Assembly (NCBI GenBank): GCA_028293745.1
Contig: JAQGOF010000039.1
Coordinates: forward strand, 32,862-96,861
Length of the DNA stretch: 64,000 nt
Direction of reading: 5' to 3'
From: Gammaproteobacteria bacterium
GTDB taxonomy: Bacteria; Pseudomonadota; Gammaproteobacteria; Steroidobacterales; Steroidobacteraceae
A program made the translations under genes and the position numbers. The notes under the pieces were generated by a model. The model made no database searches. It saw nothing but the letters and a program-made list of their open reading frames with translations, and was not told the origin of the DNA. Positions 20,563 to 32,189 of the stretch are shown here, one piece after another (the first letter of the stretch is position 1; each line of letters begins with the position of its first letter).

Positions 20563-22392
20563 ATGCCTATTCGAGTACTCCCTGGCGAGCTTGTCGACCA
20601 GATCGCCGCAGGCGAAGTAATCGAGCGGGCGGCATCGGTCGTGAAAGAGCTCGTCGAAAACAGCCTGGACGCGGGTGCGCAGCGGGTCGAGATTGATATC
20701 GAGCGTGGCGGCGTCGGATTGATACGGGTTCGAGACGACGGCTGTGGCATACCTGCGGACGAGCTACCGATTGCGATTTCCCGCCACGCGACCAGCAAAA
20801 TCGCGTCTCTCGAGGACTTGGAAGCCATCACCACCCTGGGCTTCCGCGGCGAGGCGCTGCCTTCGATCGGCTCCGTTTCACGCCTGCGCGTAGCGTCCCA
20901 TCCAACAGGCGCCGCTCACGGTTCGGAAATCAACGTGGATGGCGGGGCGGTCGTCCCGGTTCGTCCGTCCGCGCATCCGCCGGGTACCACCATCGAAGTT
21001 CGCGATCTGTTCTTCAACGTGCCCGCTCGCCGCAAGTTCGTGCGCAGCGACGCCACCGAGCTTGGGCATATCGCCCGGCTCGTCGAACGGATGGCGCTTT
21101 CGCGTTTCGATGTGACTTTCCGGCTGCGAAGTGGCGACCGTGTGCTGCTCGATGTGCAGGCAGCCAAGGATGGAGGCGAAGGGGGGCGGCTTGGGCAGAT
21201 TCTCGGGAAAGACTTCGTCCCGCGGTCCGTGCCAATGGAGCATCACGCCGGCCCCGTTGAGGTAAGCGGCTGGGTGGGTTTGCCGACGGCCTCGCGTGCG
21301 CAACCGGATCAACAGTTCTGGTTCGTCAATGGGCGCGCGGTTCGCGACAAACTGCTGATGAATGCAGTGCGGGTCGCATACCGCGATGTGCTCTACGGTG
21401 GCCGACACGCCACCTACGTCTTGTATCTGACGTTGGACCCGAAGCTGGTGGATGTGAATGCACATCCGTCAAAGCTTGAAGTCCGGTTTCGTGACAGCCG
21501 TCAGATACACGAGTTTGTATTCCGTGCAATCGAACGCGTGTTGGCGAATACAAAGCCCGACGGGGCTGCAGCACCTGCTGCTGTGGCGGAATTCTCGGGT
21601 GCGTCTGCTGCGTATGGTGCGTCGGGTATGTCGGGCCGGTCGAGTGTGTCGCGAGGCGCGCCCTATATGGCGTCGGCGCCCTTGCCGTTCTATCAGCCAT
21701 CTCGAAGTCCGTGGGCCGTTGCAGACACAGTCCGTCAATCACCCGCCGACACACAATTGACGTATGACAATTCGCCCCTTGCGGAAGCTTCGCTGACCCT
21801 GCAGACCGAACAGCCTCTCGGTGTCGCGCTGGCTCAGCTCCACGGTATCTACATCCTCGCGCAGACACGCGATGGATTGGTCGTCGTAGACATGCACGCC
21901 GCCCACGAGCGGGTGCTCTACGAAAGGTTCAAGACAGCTCATGGTGCGGCAGCGCCAGCCTCTCAGCAGCTCCTGGATCCGATAGTCATCGAGCTGAAGG
22001 CCCACGAGCTGGAGGCCATCCTCGAGAGTCGCACCGAATGGGAGCAGGCGGGATTTGACCTCGACGCGCTCGGCCCCACCCGCTTGGCGCTACGCCGGAT
22101 TCCCGCCCTGCTCATTGGAGAGAATGTCGCGGAAATCGTGGCTTCGGTGGTCCGGGATCTGGAAACTGACGCGAACGGTCACCACTTAGACGGCGCGGCG
22201 GACAAATTCCTGGGCACATTGGCGTGCCGGACCGCCATCCACGCGCACCGCCGGCTGACGCTACCCGAGATGAATGCCTTGTTACGCCAGATGGAATCGA
22301 CTGATCGCGCCAACCAGTGCAACCACGGCCGGCCCACCTGGACCCGCCTGTCGTTGCCCGAGCTCGACCAGCTTTTTCTGCGGGGCCGCTGA
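20563..22392 (+). CDS. mutL: DNA mismatch repair protein MutL (endonuclease-type)
   Basis: GHKL-ATPase mediator of mismatch repair. The N-terminal ATPase shows ELVENSLDAGA, RDDGCGI, RHATSKI and GFRGEALPSI. The C-terminal dimerisation domain carries DMHAAHERVLYE, the DQHA(X)2E(X)4E-type metal motif, plus ACRTAIHAHR and CNHGRPTW. These three are the hallmarks of MutL proteins with nicking activity, as in Pseudomonas and unlike E. coli, so a MutH-independent system is predicted. 609 aa, full length. Its TGA is directly followed by the miaA ATG. Confidence 0.97.
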   Translation: MPIRVLPGELVDQIAAGEVIERAASVVKELVENSLDAGAQRVEIDIERGGVGLIRVRDDGCGIPADELPIAISRHATSKIASLEDLEAITTLGFRGEALPSIGSVSRLRVASHPTGAAHGSEINVDGGAVVPVRPSAHPPGTTIEVRDLFFNVPARRKFVRSDATELGHIARLVERMALSRFDVTFRLRSGDRVLLDVQAAKDGGEGGRLGQILGKDFVPRSVPMEHHAGPVEVSGWVGLPTASRAQPDQQFWFVNGRAVRDKLLMNAVRVAYRDVLYGGRHATYVLYLTLDPKLVDVNAHPSKLEVRFRDSRQIHEFVFRAIERVLANTKPDGAAAPAAVAEFSGASAAYGASGMSGRSSVSRGAPYMASAPLPFYQPSRSPWAVADTVRQSPADTQLTYDNSPLAEASLTLQTEQPLGVALAQLHGIYILAQTRDGLVVVDMHAAHERVLYERFKTAHGAAAPASQQLLDPIVIELKAHELEAILESRTEWEQAGFDLDALGPTRLALRRIPALLIGENVAEIVASVVRDLETDANGHHLDGAADKFLGTLACRTAIHAHRRLTLPEMNALLRQMESTDRANQCNHGRPTWTRLSLPELDQLFLRGR

Positions 22393-23370
22393 ATGGCCGC
22401 GATGCCTGCCCGCGCTGTACCTTCGGACGCCTTGCTGCCCGTCTTTGTGCTGACCGGCCCCACTGGCGCGGGCAAGAGCGAATGGGCTGAACGGCTTGCG
22501 CAGGCTTCCCCCGTCGAGATCGTGAGCGTGGACTCCGCTCTCGTTTACCGGGGGCTGGATATAGGCAGCGCCAAGCCCGATCGCGCCCTGCGGCAGCGTA
22601 TTCCCCATCACCTCATAGACATCTGCGAGCCCACGGAAAACTACTCCGCCGGACAATTCGTTACGGATGCAATCACCGCGATAAGGCAAATTCACGCGCG
22701 GGGCAGGGTGCCGTTGCTCGTGGGTGGCACGATGCTCTATTTGCGGGCACTTTTGCGCGGATTGGCTCCATTGCCCCAAGCTTCACCGCAGGTGCGGCGC
22801 GAGATCGACGAGCGGGCGGCTCGCGAAGGTTGGTCCGCGCTGCATGCCGAGCTGGCACGCCTGGATCCTGTGGCGGCCTTGCGCATCAACAGGAGCGATC
22901 CCCAGAGAATTCAGCGCGCCCTGGAGGTTTGCTACATGACGGGGCAGCCGATCTCACAGTTACAGCGTGACACCGTCAGCCCGCTGGCACACTACCGGAT
23001 ACGGGCCTGGGCGCTGGCGCCGGCCAACCGGGCGGTGTTGCACGAGCGCCTGGAGCTGCGTTTCCACAGCATGCTGGCAGCGGGATTCCTGGATGAAGTG
23101 CGGTCGTTGCTGCGGCGAGGTGACCTTAACGCTACACATTCCTCCATGCGCGCAGTCGGTTACAGACAGCTGTGGGCGCACCTTGCGGGTGAATATGACC
23201 TCGCCGAAGCCACTTGGCGCGGCATTTGCGCAACGCGCCAGCTCGCCAAACGTCAGCTCACATGGATGCGCTCCGAACAGTCGCTCGAGTGGCTGGATCC
23301 GGACACGCCGCTGTCACAGACGTCGTGGAATCGCGACTTAAGTCATGAGCTTATAGAGCTTGGGCTTTGA
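22393..23370 (+). CDS. miaA: tRNA dimethylallyltransferase
   Basis: Transfers a dimethylallyl group to A37 of tRNAs reading UNN codons. 325 aa: P-loop LTGPTGAGKSEWAERL, DSALVYRGLDIGSAKP, PHHLIDICEP, LLVGGTMLYLRAL and AVGYRQLW. It starts immediately after the mutL stop (TGAATG) and precedes hfq, the conserved gammaproteobacterial order. Confidence 0.97.
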   Translation: MAAMPARAVPSDALLPVFVLTGPTGAGKSEWAERLAQASPVEIVSVDSALVYRGLDIGSAKPDRALRQRIPHHLIDICEPTENYSAGQFVTDAITAIRQIHARGRVPLLVGGTMLYLRALLRGLAPLPQASPQVRREIDERAAREGWSALHAELARLDPVAALRINRSDPQRIQRALEVCYMTGQPISQLQRDTVSPLAHYRIRAWALAPANRAVLHERLELRFHSMLAAGFLDEVRSLLRRGDLNATHSSMRAVGYRQLWAHLAGEYDLAEATWRGICATRQLAKRQLTWMRSEQSLEWLDPDTPLSQTSWNRDLSHELIELGL

Positions 23371-23512
23371 AGGAGGCTCCATGTTAAGATGGATGTATTC
23401 GGTCCTCGTTGACCGCGAGGCACGAAGCTTGCTGAATCGCGGGACAGGGAAGTTCGCTTGCGATTCATTTTCGAACAACTAGAAGCTGTGTGTGGAAAAC
23501 AAGGAGAACCCG

Positions 23513-23770
23513 ATGGCCAAAGGCCAGTCGCTGCAAGACCCCTTTTTGAATGCATTACGCAAGGAGCGGGTCCCCGTTTCGATCTACCTAGTCAACGGTA
23601 TCAAGTTGCAGGGCCAGATCGACTCGTTCGATCAATTCGTTGTTCTGTTGAAGAACAGCGTCAGTCAGATGGTCTACAAGCACGCCATTTCAACGGTCGT
23701 GCCGGCGCGCAACGTGCGGCTGGCTTCCGAGGAAGGTGGCACCGTTCCGGAGACCACCCCCGCCGAATGA
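23513..23770 (+). CDS. hfq: RNA chaperone Hfq
   Basis: Hexameric Sm-like protein that pairs small RNAs with mRNAs. 85 aa: [27 protein letters not shown] (Sm1 region) and the Sm2 motif YKHAIST. The ATG at 23513 follows a perfect AAGGAG at good spacing; an in-frame GTG at 23492 lies before that site and is rejected. The C-terminal tail is short and acidic. hflX follows 16 bp downstream. Confidence 0.98.
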   Translation: MAKGQSLQDPFLNALRKERVPVSIYLVNGIKLQGQIDSFDQFVVLLKNSVSQMVYKHAISTVVPARNVRLASEEGGTVPETTPAE

Positions 23771-23786
23771 GTTTGATCGGCAGCCC

Positions 23787-25148
23787 ATGAAGAGCTTCGA
23801 GCGCCCACGTACGGGTGAGCGCGCGGTGCTCGTGCGCCTCGGGCTTGGAGTACCGGTCGACTCTGAAGACCTCCAGGAATTCAGACAGCTCGCGACTTCC
23901 GCTGGTGCAATACCTGTTGCAACGGTGACGGGCCGTCGTGAGCGGCCGGATCCGCGCTACTTCATGGGAAGTGGCAAGGCGGAGGAGTTGCGTGCCGTTT
24001 GCGAGGCCAATGAGGCCGACGTCGCGCTGGTGGACCACGCGTTGTCGCCCAGCCAGGAGCGCAACCTGGAGAAGTTGATCGGGCGGCGCGTGCTGGATCG
24101 CAATGGCCTGATTCTCGACATCTTCGCCCAACGCGCCCGCAGCTTCGAAGGCAAGCTGCAGGTCGAACTCGCGCAGCTGAAGCACATCAGCACCCGGCTG
24201 GTGCGCGGATGGACCCACCTCGAGCGGCAGAAGGGCGGTATCGGCCTGCGCGGTCCCGGTGAAACACAGCTGGAAACGGACCGCCGGCTGATCGGGCAGC
24301 GTGTGCGTGTGCTGACCAAGCGCCTCGAGAAGATTAACCAACAGCGCGAGACCGGGCGGCAGATGCGCGCTGAGATACCGGTGCCGTCGCTTGCGCTCGT
24401 GGGATATACGAATGCGGGCAAATCAACGTTGTTTCGAGCGTTGACCGGTGCTGATGCCTACGTAGCGGACCAGTTGTTTGCCACGCTCGATCCAACGGTG
24501 CGCCGTATAACACTGCCCGGGGGAACGCTGGTCGTTGCGGCCGACACGGTGGGTTTCATCCGTGAGTTGCCACACGAGCTGGTAGCGGCATTTCAATCAA
24601 CTCTCACCGAGGCCCGTGAAGCGACATTGTTGCTGCACGTGGTGGATGCGAGCGACCCGCGGCGCGACGAACATATCGAGCAGGTGGATGCCGTGCTCGC
24701 GCAGATCGGGGCAGACTCGATTCCACAGATCATCCTGTACAACAAGATCGACCGGCTCGACCTGCAGCCGCGGATCGATCGCAATGCCGACGGCCAGGCG
24801 GTGGCAGTGTGGATTTCCGCCGAAAAGCGCCTCGGCCTCGATCTGCTTGCAGATGCGGTGGCAGAGCGCCTGACGCGCTTCGCCCGCAAGGCGCGAATTC
24901 GCATCGAGGCAAGCGCGGGCGCCGTGCGTTCGCGCCTCTATGCTGCGAAAGCGGTTCGCGACGAGCATTCGGCAGATGATGGTTCCATCGAGCTCGGCGT
25001 CGAGCTGCCGGACGTGGAGCTGCTCGTCCTGGCGCGGACTGCAGGTGTCCGCATCCTGCAGACGGAAGGCGAGAATATGCCTTGTGCCTCCGAGACCACC
25101 TACCTACAATCGACGGCCGTTTCGGGCGGGCCTAGCCCGAGATCCTGA
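23787..25148 (+). CDS. hflX: Ribosome-splitting GTPase HflX
   Basis: GTPase that rescues or splits stalled ribosomes under stress. 453 aa from the ATG at 23787: HflX N-terminal domain (DPRYFMGSGKAEEL, DHALSPSQERNLE), a coiled region with KGGIGLRGPGETQLETD, then the G domain with VGYTNAGKSTLF (G1), ADTVGFI (G3) and YNKIDRLD (G4). The stop lies in the first copy of a 14-bp direct repeat. Confidence 0.95.
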   Translation: MKSFERPRTGERAVLVRLGLGVPVDSEDLQEFRQLATSAGAIPVATVTGRRERPDPRYFMGSGKAEELRAVCEANEADVALVDHALSPSQERNLEKLIGRRVLDRNGLILDIFAQRARSFEGKLQVELAQLKHISTRLVRGWTHLERQKGGIGLRGPGETQLETDRRLIGQRVRVLTKRLEKINQQRETGRQMRAEIPVPSLALVGYTNAGKSTLFRALTGADAYVADQLFATLDPTVRRITLPGGTLVVAADTVGFIRELPHELVAAFQSTLTEAREATLLLHVVDASDPRRDEHIEQVDAVLAQIGADSIPQIILYNKIDRLDLQPRIDRNADGQAVAVWISAEKRLGLDLLADAVAERLTRFARKARIRIEASAGAVRSRLYAAKAVRDEHSADDGSIELGVELPDVELLVLARTAGVRILQTEGENMPCASETTYLQSTAVSGGPSPRS

Positions 25149-25165
25149 TTTGCCCGAGATCCTGA
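25135..25165. repeat. Short direct repeat at hflX-hflK junction
   Basis: GCCCGAGATCCTGA occurs at 25135-25148, ending in the hflX stop, and again at 25152-25165, a 17-bp period. It looks like a small local duplication in the spacer; no function is evident. Confidence 0.6.
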
Positions 25166-25174
25166 ATTTCTCCT

Positions 25175-26320
25175 ATGGCGTGGAATCAACCAGGTCAGAA
25201 TAATCCTTGGGGCCGCCGGCCAGGTCAGGGCGGCGGTCCAGACCTCGACGAGCGGGTCAAAAGCTGGCAGCGCCGGCTGGAGGCGCTATTTCGCCCCGGT
25301 GGCGGACGCGGCAACGAGAGCCGTTCCCTGTTCATCCTGCTCGCTGCCGTGGCGGTGGCCGTCTTCATCCTGAGCGGATTCTTCCAGATCAAGGCGGCCG
25401 AGCAGGGCGTGATCCTGCGCTTCGGCAAGCTGGTGGATATACGCCAGCAGGGCTGGGGTTGGCGTTGGCCGTGGGTCGAGACCCTCATCAAGGTCAATGT
25501 CGCGAGCGTGAATTCGAGCGAGTACAAGTCGCGCGTGCTGACCTCCGATGTCAATCTCGTCGATCTGCGTTTCGCCGTGCAGTACCAGCTGAGCGATCCG
25601 AAAAAAGTCCTGTTTGCCGTGAAGGATCCGGAGGCGACGCTCAGCGAGGTCAGCGAGATGGCGATCCGCGAGGTCGTCGGCCGCAGTGAGCTCGATAACG
25701 TGCTGGTCGGCAAGACGCGCCCGGAGATCACACGCCGCACCAAGGAGCTCATCCAGCACACGCTCGACAACTACAACACCGGTATCACCATCACCACGGT
25801 GAACCTGACCGATGTGCAGGTGCCCGAGGCCGTGATTCCCTCGCAACGCGATGCCAACAAGGCGCTCGCGGACCAGGAGCGCTTCGTCAAGGAATCCCAG
25901 GCCTATGCCAACAGCATCATTCCGGTTGCACAGGGCGCCGCTGCCCGCATGCAACAGGATGGAGAAGCCTACAAGTCGCAGGTGACCGCCATCGCCGAGG
26001 GACAGACCTCCCGCTTCCTGCAGCTGGAGCAGGCGTATTCACAGGCTCCGGAAGTCACCCGCAAGCGCCTGTACATGGACACCATCGAGAACGTCTTGTC
26101 ACGTGCGCACAAAGTGTTGATCGATTCGAAGGCGGGCGGGTCCTCCGGGGGCAACATGTTTTATCTGCCGCTCGACAAGCTGCTGGAAAAGGCCAATGCG
26201 CGCGATGGCGAAAGCAGCGGCGTGATCACTGGCCGGGGGGATGACGGCAGTGCCGTGTCCGGCCAGAAGAACGAACCGGATTCCGTGACCGTCGAGGCTC
26301 GTGGTCGGGGGGACCGGTGA
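25175..26320 (+). CDS. hflK: HflK, membrane regulator of FtsH protease
   Basis: SPFH/prohibitin-family protein that with HflC forms a periplasmic cage around FtsH. 381 aa: a Gly/Pro-rich cytosolic N-terminus, one membrane segment (LFILLAAVAVAVFILSGFF), then the SPFH domain (QGVILRFGKLV, YKSRVLTSD, REVVGRSELD) and a coiled region. Usual length. Its stop overlaps the hflC start. No Shine-Dalgarno is visible before the ATG. Confidence 0.96.
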   Translation: MAWNQPGQNNPWGRRPGQGGGPDLDERVKSWQRRLEALFRPGGGRGNESRSLFILLAAVAVAVFILSGFFQIKAAEQGVILRFGKLVDIRQQGWGWRWPWVETLIKVNVASVNSSEYKSRVLTSDVNLVDLRFAVQYQLSDPKKVLFAVKDPEATLSEVSEMAIREVVGRSELDNVLVGKTRPEITRRTKELIQHTLDNYNTGITITTVNLTDVQVPEAVIPSQRDANKALADQERFVKESQAYANSIIPVAQGAAARMQQDGEAYKSQVTAIAEGQTSRFLQLEQAYSQAPEVTRKRLYMDTIENVLSRAHKVLIDSKAGGSSGGNMFYLPLDKLLEKANARDGESSGVITGRGDDGSAVSGQKNEPDSVTVEARGRGDR

Positions 26321-27189
26321 TGCCGAGCAAGGTTGCTCCGATCGTTGCGTTGGTCGTGGCGTTGATTATCGCCATGACCTCGCTGTTCACGATCACCGAG
26401 GCGCAGGTGGCCATCCGCACCGAGTTCGGCGCCATCCTGGGCCTGGACTATTCACCTGGACTGCACTGGAAGTGGCCGTGGGACCAGGTAGTGAAGTTTG
26501 ACCGACGCATATTGTCTCTGTCGTACACGGGCGAGACCTTCCTCACCAACGACAATCGCGGGCTCATCGTGGATTTCTACGTCAAGTGGAAGGTCAAAGA
26601 TGCTTCGCGGTACTTCCAGGCGACCGGTGGCCGCGAGGATCTTGCTGGCGAGCGCATTGCCGAGATCGTGAAGGATGGAATCAAGGGCGTGGTGGCGCAG
26701 CGAACGCTGGAAGAGATCGTTTCGGCCGACCGCGCGGCCGTGACCGATGACATGATCGGGCAGGCCGGCCGCAACGTGTCAAACCTGGGTATTGATCTCG
26801 TTGACGTGCGCGTCCAACGGATCGATCTGCCGGACGACGTGAGTACGCGTGTGTACGAGAGCATGAAACAGAATTTCGTGAAGATCGCGAGCAAGTTGCG
26901 GGCGGAAGGACAGAGTGCCAGTGTCCGGATTCGTGCCGCTGCGGAGCGTTCCCGAACCGAGATACTCGCGAACGCGGAGCGCGATGCGCTGCGGGTTCGC
27001 GGCGACGGCGATGCGGTTGCGACCCAGACCTATGCAAAGGCCTACTCGAAAGATCCCGAGTTCTATGCGTTCTACCGAAGCCTGCAGGCGTATGAGCGCT
27101 CGCTCGGCAAGGACGGCGACCTGCTTGTCGTGACGCCGGACGGCGAGTTCTTCAAGTACCTGAAGGATCCCAGCCCCGGCAAGCGCTAG
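26317..27189 (+). CDS. hflC: HflC, membrane regulator of FtsH protease
   Basis: Partner of HflK. 290 aa with an N-terminal membrane segment (APIVALVVALIIAMTSLF) and an SPFH domain (AQVAIRTEFGAIL, DFYVKWKVKD, LGIDLVDVRVQRIDLP), then a helical stretch rich in Ala, Glu and Arg. The start is either GTG 26317 (GTGA overlap with hflK) or ATG 26320 (TGATG); both imply tight translational coupling. Confidence 0.96.
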   Translation: MMPSKVAPIVALVVALIIAMTSLFTITEAQVAIRTEFGAILGLDYSPGLHWKWPWDQVVKFDRRILSLSYTGETFLTNDNRGLIVDFYVKWKVKDASRYFQATGGREDLAGERIAEIVKDGIKGVVAQRTLEEIVSADRAAVTDDMIGQAGRNVSNLGIDLVDVRVQRIDLPDDVSTRVYESMKQNFVKIASKLRAEGQSASVRIRAAAERSRTEILANAERDALRVRGDGDAVATQTYAKAYSKDPEFYAFYRSLQAYERSLGKDGDLLVVTPDGEFFKYLKDPSPGKR

Positions 27190-27208
27190 CGAGCGCCTGG
27201 AACACCTC

Positions 27209-27403
27209 GTGTCTTTGAATTTCACGGACCTGCTTGCGGCCCTGGCGCTATTCTTCGTTTTCGAAGGAATTGCCCCGTTCCTGCACCCGCGTGGCGTGAA
27301 GCGCGCGTTCGCCAAGCTGATGGACGTGACCGACCGCGAGTTGCGCATTGCGGGCCTCGGCAGCATGCTCGTGGGTGTAATCATTCTTTTTCTGGTGCGG
27401 TAG
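27209..27403 (+). CDS. DUF2065 (YjeT-like) small membrane protein
   Basis: A 64-aa protein with two membrane segments (LLAALALFFVFEGIAPFL and AGLGSMLVGVIILFLV) joined by a basic loop KRAFAKLMDVTDRELR. This matches DUF2065/YjeT, which lies between hflC and purA in many gammaproteobacteria. GTG start. Function unknown; the position suggests a link to the FtsH-HflKC membrane complex, which is inference. Confidence 0.9.
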   Translation: MSLNFTDLLAALALFFVFEGIAPFLHPRGVKRAFAKLMDVTDRELRIAGLGSMLVGVIILFLVR

Positions 27404-30351
<2,948 letters not shown>

Positions 30352-31628
30352 GCGGGCGATCCGCTCGGTTGCCGGCGGATGGGAGTAGTAGAACGCCGAA
30401 TACACTCCGTCGGGTGTCAGGGTCGTCGCATTGTCGCGATATAACTTTACGAGCGCGTTTGCCAGGTCGTCCGCGCTGGCATGGCGAGCCGCGAACGCGT
30501 CGGCTTCGAATTCGTGGCGCCGCGACCAGAGCGCACCCAGCGGGGTGGCAAAGAAAGCGAATGCGGGCGTAACAAACATGAACAGCAGTAACGCCGCGTG
30601 CGCGGAGGGTACCTGCACCCCGAATGCTGAGTAGAAGCCGGGTTGCGCAGCCAACCACCCGAGCAGCGCCAGTGCGCCGAACGAGGCGGCGACCGTCGCC
30701 AGCAGCCGCTTGCGCACATGTTTCAGCTTGAAGTGCCCGAGCTCATGAGCCAACACCGCCTCGATTTCCGAGTGCGTCAGCCGTGCCAGCAAAGTGTCGA
30801 AGAACACAATGCGCTTGTGCCGGCCGAGGCCCGTGAAGTAGGCGTTTCCGTGCGAAGACCTGCGCGAGCCATCGACCACGAAGACACCTTGGGAGGTGAA
30901 GCCGCACCGCTGCAGCAACGACTCAATCCGGACCTTGAGCTGCGCGTCTTCCAAGGGAGTGAATTTGTTGAATAGGGGAGCGATGAACGCAGGCCATGCC
31001 CATGTCATGAGCAGCATCAGCGCAAGCCATCCCGCCCACGCCCACAGCCACCAAAGTTGCCCCGCCCGGTCCATCAGGGTCAGCGCCGCGAGCACGACCG
31101 GCCCACCCAACACCAATGCGAGCAGGGAACTCTTGGCGAGATCCGCGACGAACAGTCCGGGGGTGGTTCGGTTGAATCCGAAGCGGGCCTCGATCCTGAA
31201 GGTCCGCCAGATGGAGAAGGGCAGGTCTATGACGGCGGTCAGACAGACCACCGTTAATACGACCATGGCTCCACGCCATGGCAAGGCCCACCCGCTGCGC
31301 TGCCAGACAAGGTCCACTGCACCAATAGCCCCTGCGACGGTCAGGGCCAGCGTAACAAGGGTGTCGAGCACTACGGCCCGGCGCCCCAGTCTTATGCTGG
31401 CAACGGTGTAGTCGGCCGCCTTCTGGTGCTCGGCTGGCGCGATGCGGTCCGCAAAGGCGGGCGGCACACGGCTGCTGTTAGCTTTGACAGTCTTGATCTG
31501 CCGCCCTGCCAGCCACAGCCGCAGAGCAGTCCCCGCCAGCAGGGCGATGATCAAGGACCACGTAAAGATCGAGGGCATTTTCATGCCCTCGATTATGCCT
31601 TGAGTGCCTCGCCCGACGCTAAGCGACG

Positions 31629-31781
31629 CTAAGCACGGCGCAGGAACGTGATGACTGCGAGTATCAGGAATACGAAAAACAATACTTTTGCGATCCCGGC
31701 CGCACCTGCTGCAATGCCGCCGAAGCCAAGAATCGCGGCGACAATGGCGATAATAAAAAAGACGACTGCGTAATGAAGCAT
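31629..31781 (-). CDS. DUF1328 (YtjA-like) small membrane protein
   Basis: A 50-aa gene. It reads [20 protein letters not shown], then [19 protein letters not shown] and ends FLRRA; two hydrophobic segments around a Gly/Ala turn are the DUF1328 hallmark. A ribosome site GGGAG lies about 7 nt before the ATG. These proteins are often stress-induced; function is not established. It is divergent from the TonB-receptor gene across a 408-bp gap. Confidence 0.93.
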   Translation of the reverse strand: MLHYAVVFFIIAIVAAILGFGGIAAGAAGIAKVLFFVFLILAVITFLRRA

Positions 31782-32189
31782 GTGGAGTCTCCCGCCGCTC
31801 GCGATTTTTGCGTTGGCGTTGTGCTGGGATATTGCTGTCAGGCCTGTCTTGCCGTTATCGGAGACGGCCCCGCTTCCCTGTCGGACGGGTCCGACGCGTC
31901 CATACAGTCGATATGTCGCTGCCGTTCATTTCGCGACATCCCCTCCTGTGTTGCGATTGGCCAACGTTAAATCAGGGATTGAGCGGAGTAGAGTCCAGAC
32001 CGGAGGCCATGACCTTTCTGGATGGGCCAATCCAATTAATCCGCTTGAAAGGGACGGCGCAAACGTGAAAGTTTGGGGTGGGGGTGCCGCCCGCCGGGAG
32101 CCTTGTTGCACGCGCGCGACGGCGCGACTGACGATCAGGGGGCTTTCGGCGGTTCTTCCGAAAGATTATTAAATATCGGGGAGAGCGTC
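31782..32189. other. 408-bp divergent intergenic region
   Basis: Separates the DUF1328 gene (minus) and the TonB-receptor gene (plus), so it should hold both promoters. Several overlapping short open frames lack ribosome sites and motifs. A GGGGAGAG ribosome site for the receptor sits at about 32178-32185. I could not fix a confident promoter, riboswitch or operator. Confidence 0.5.
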
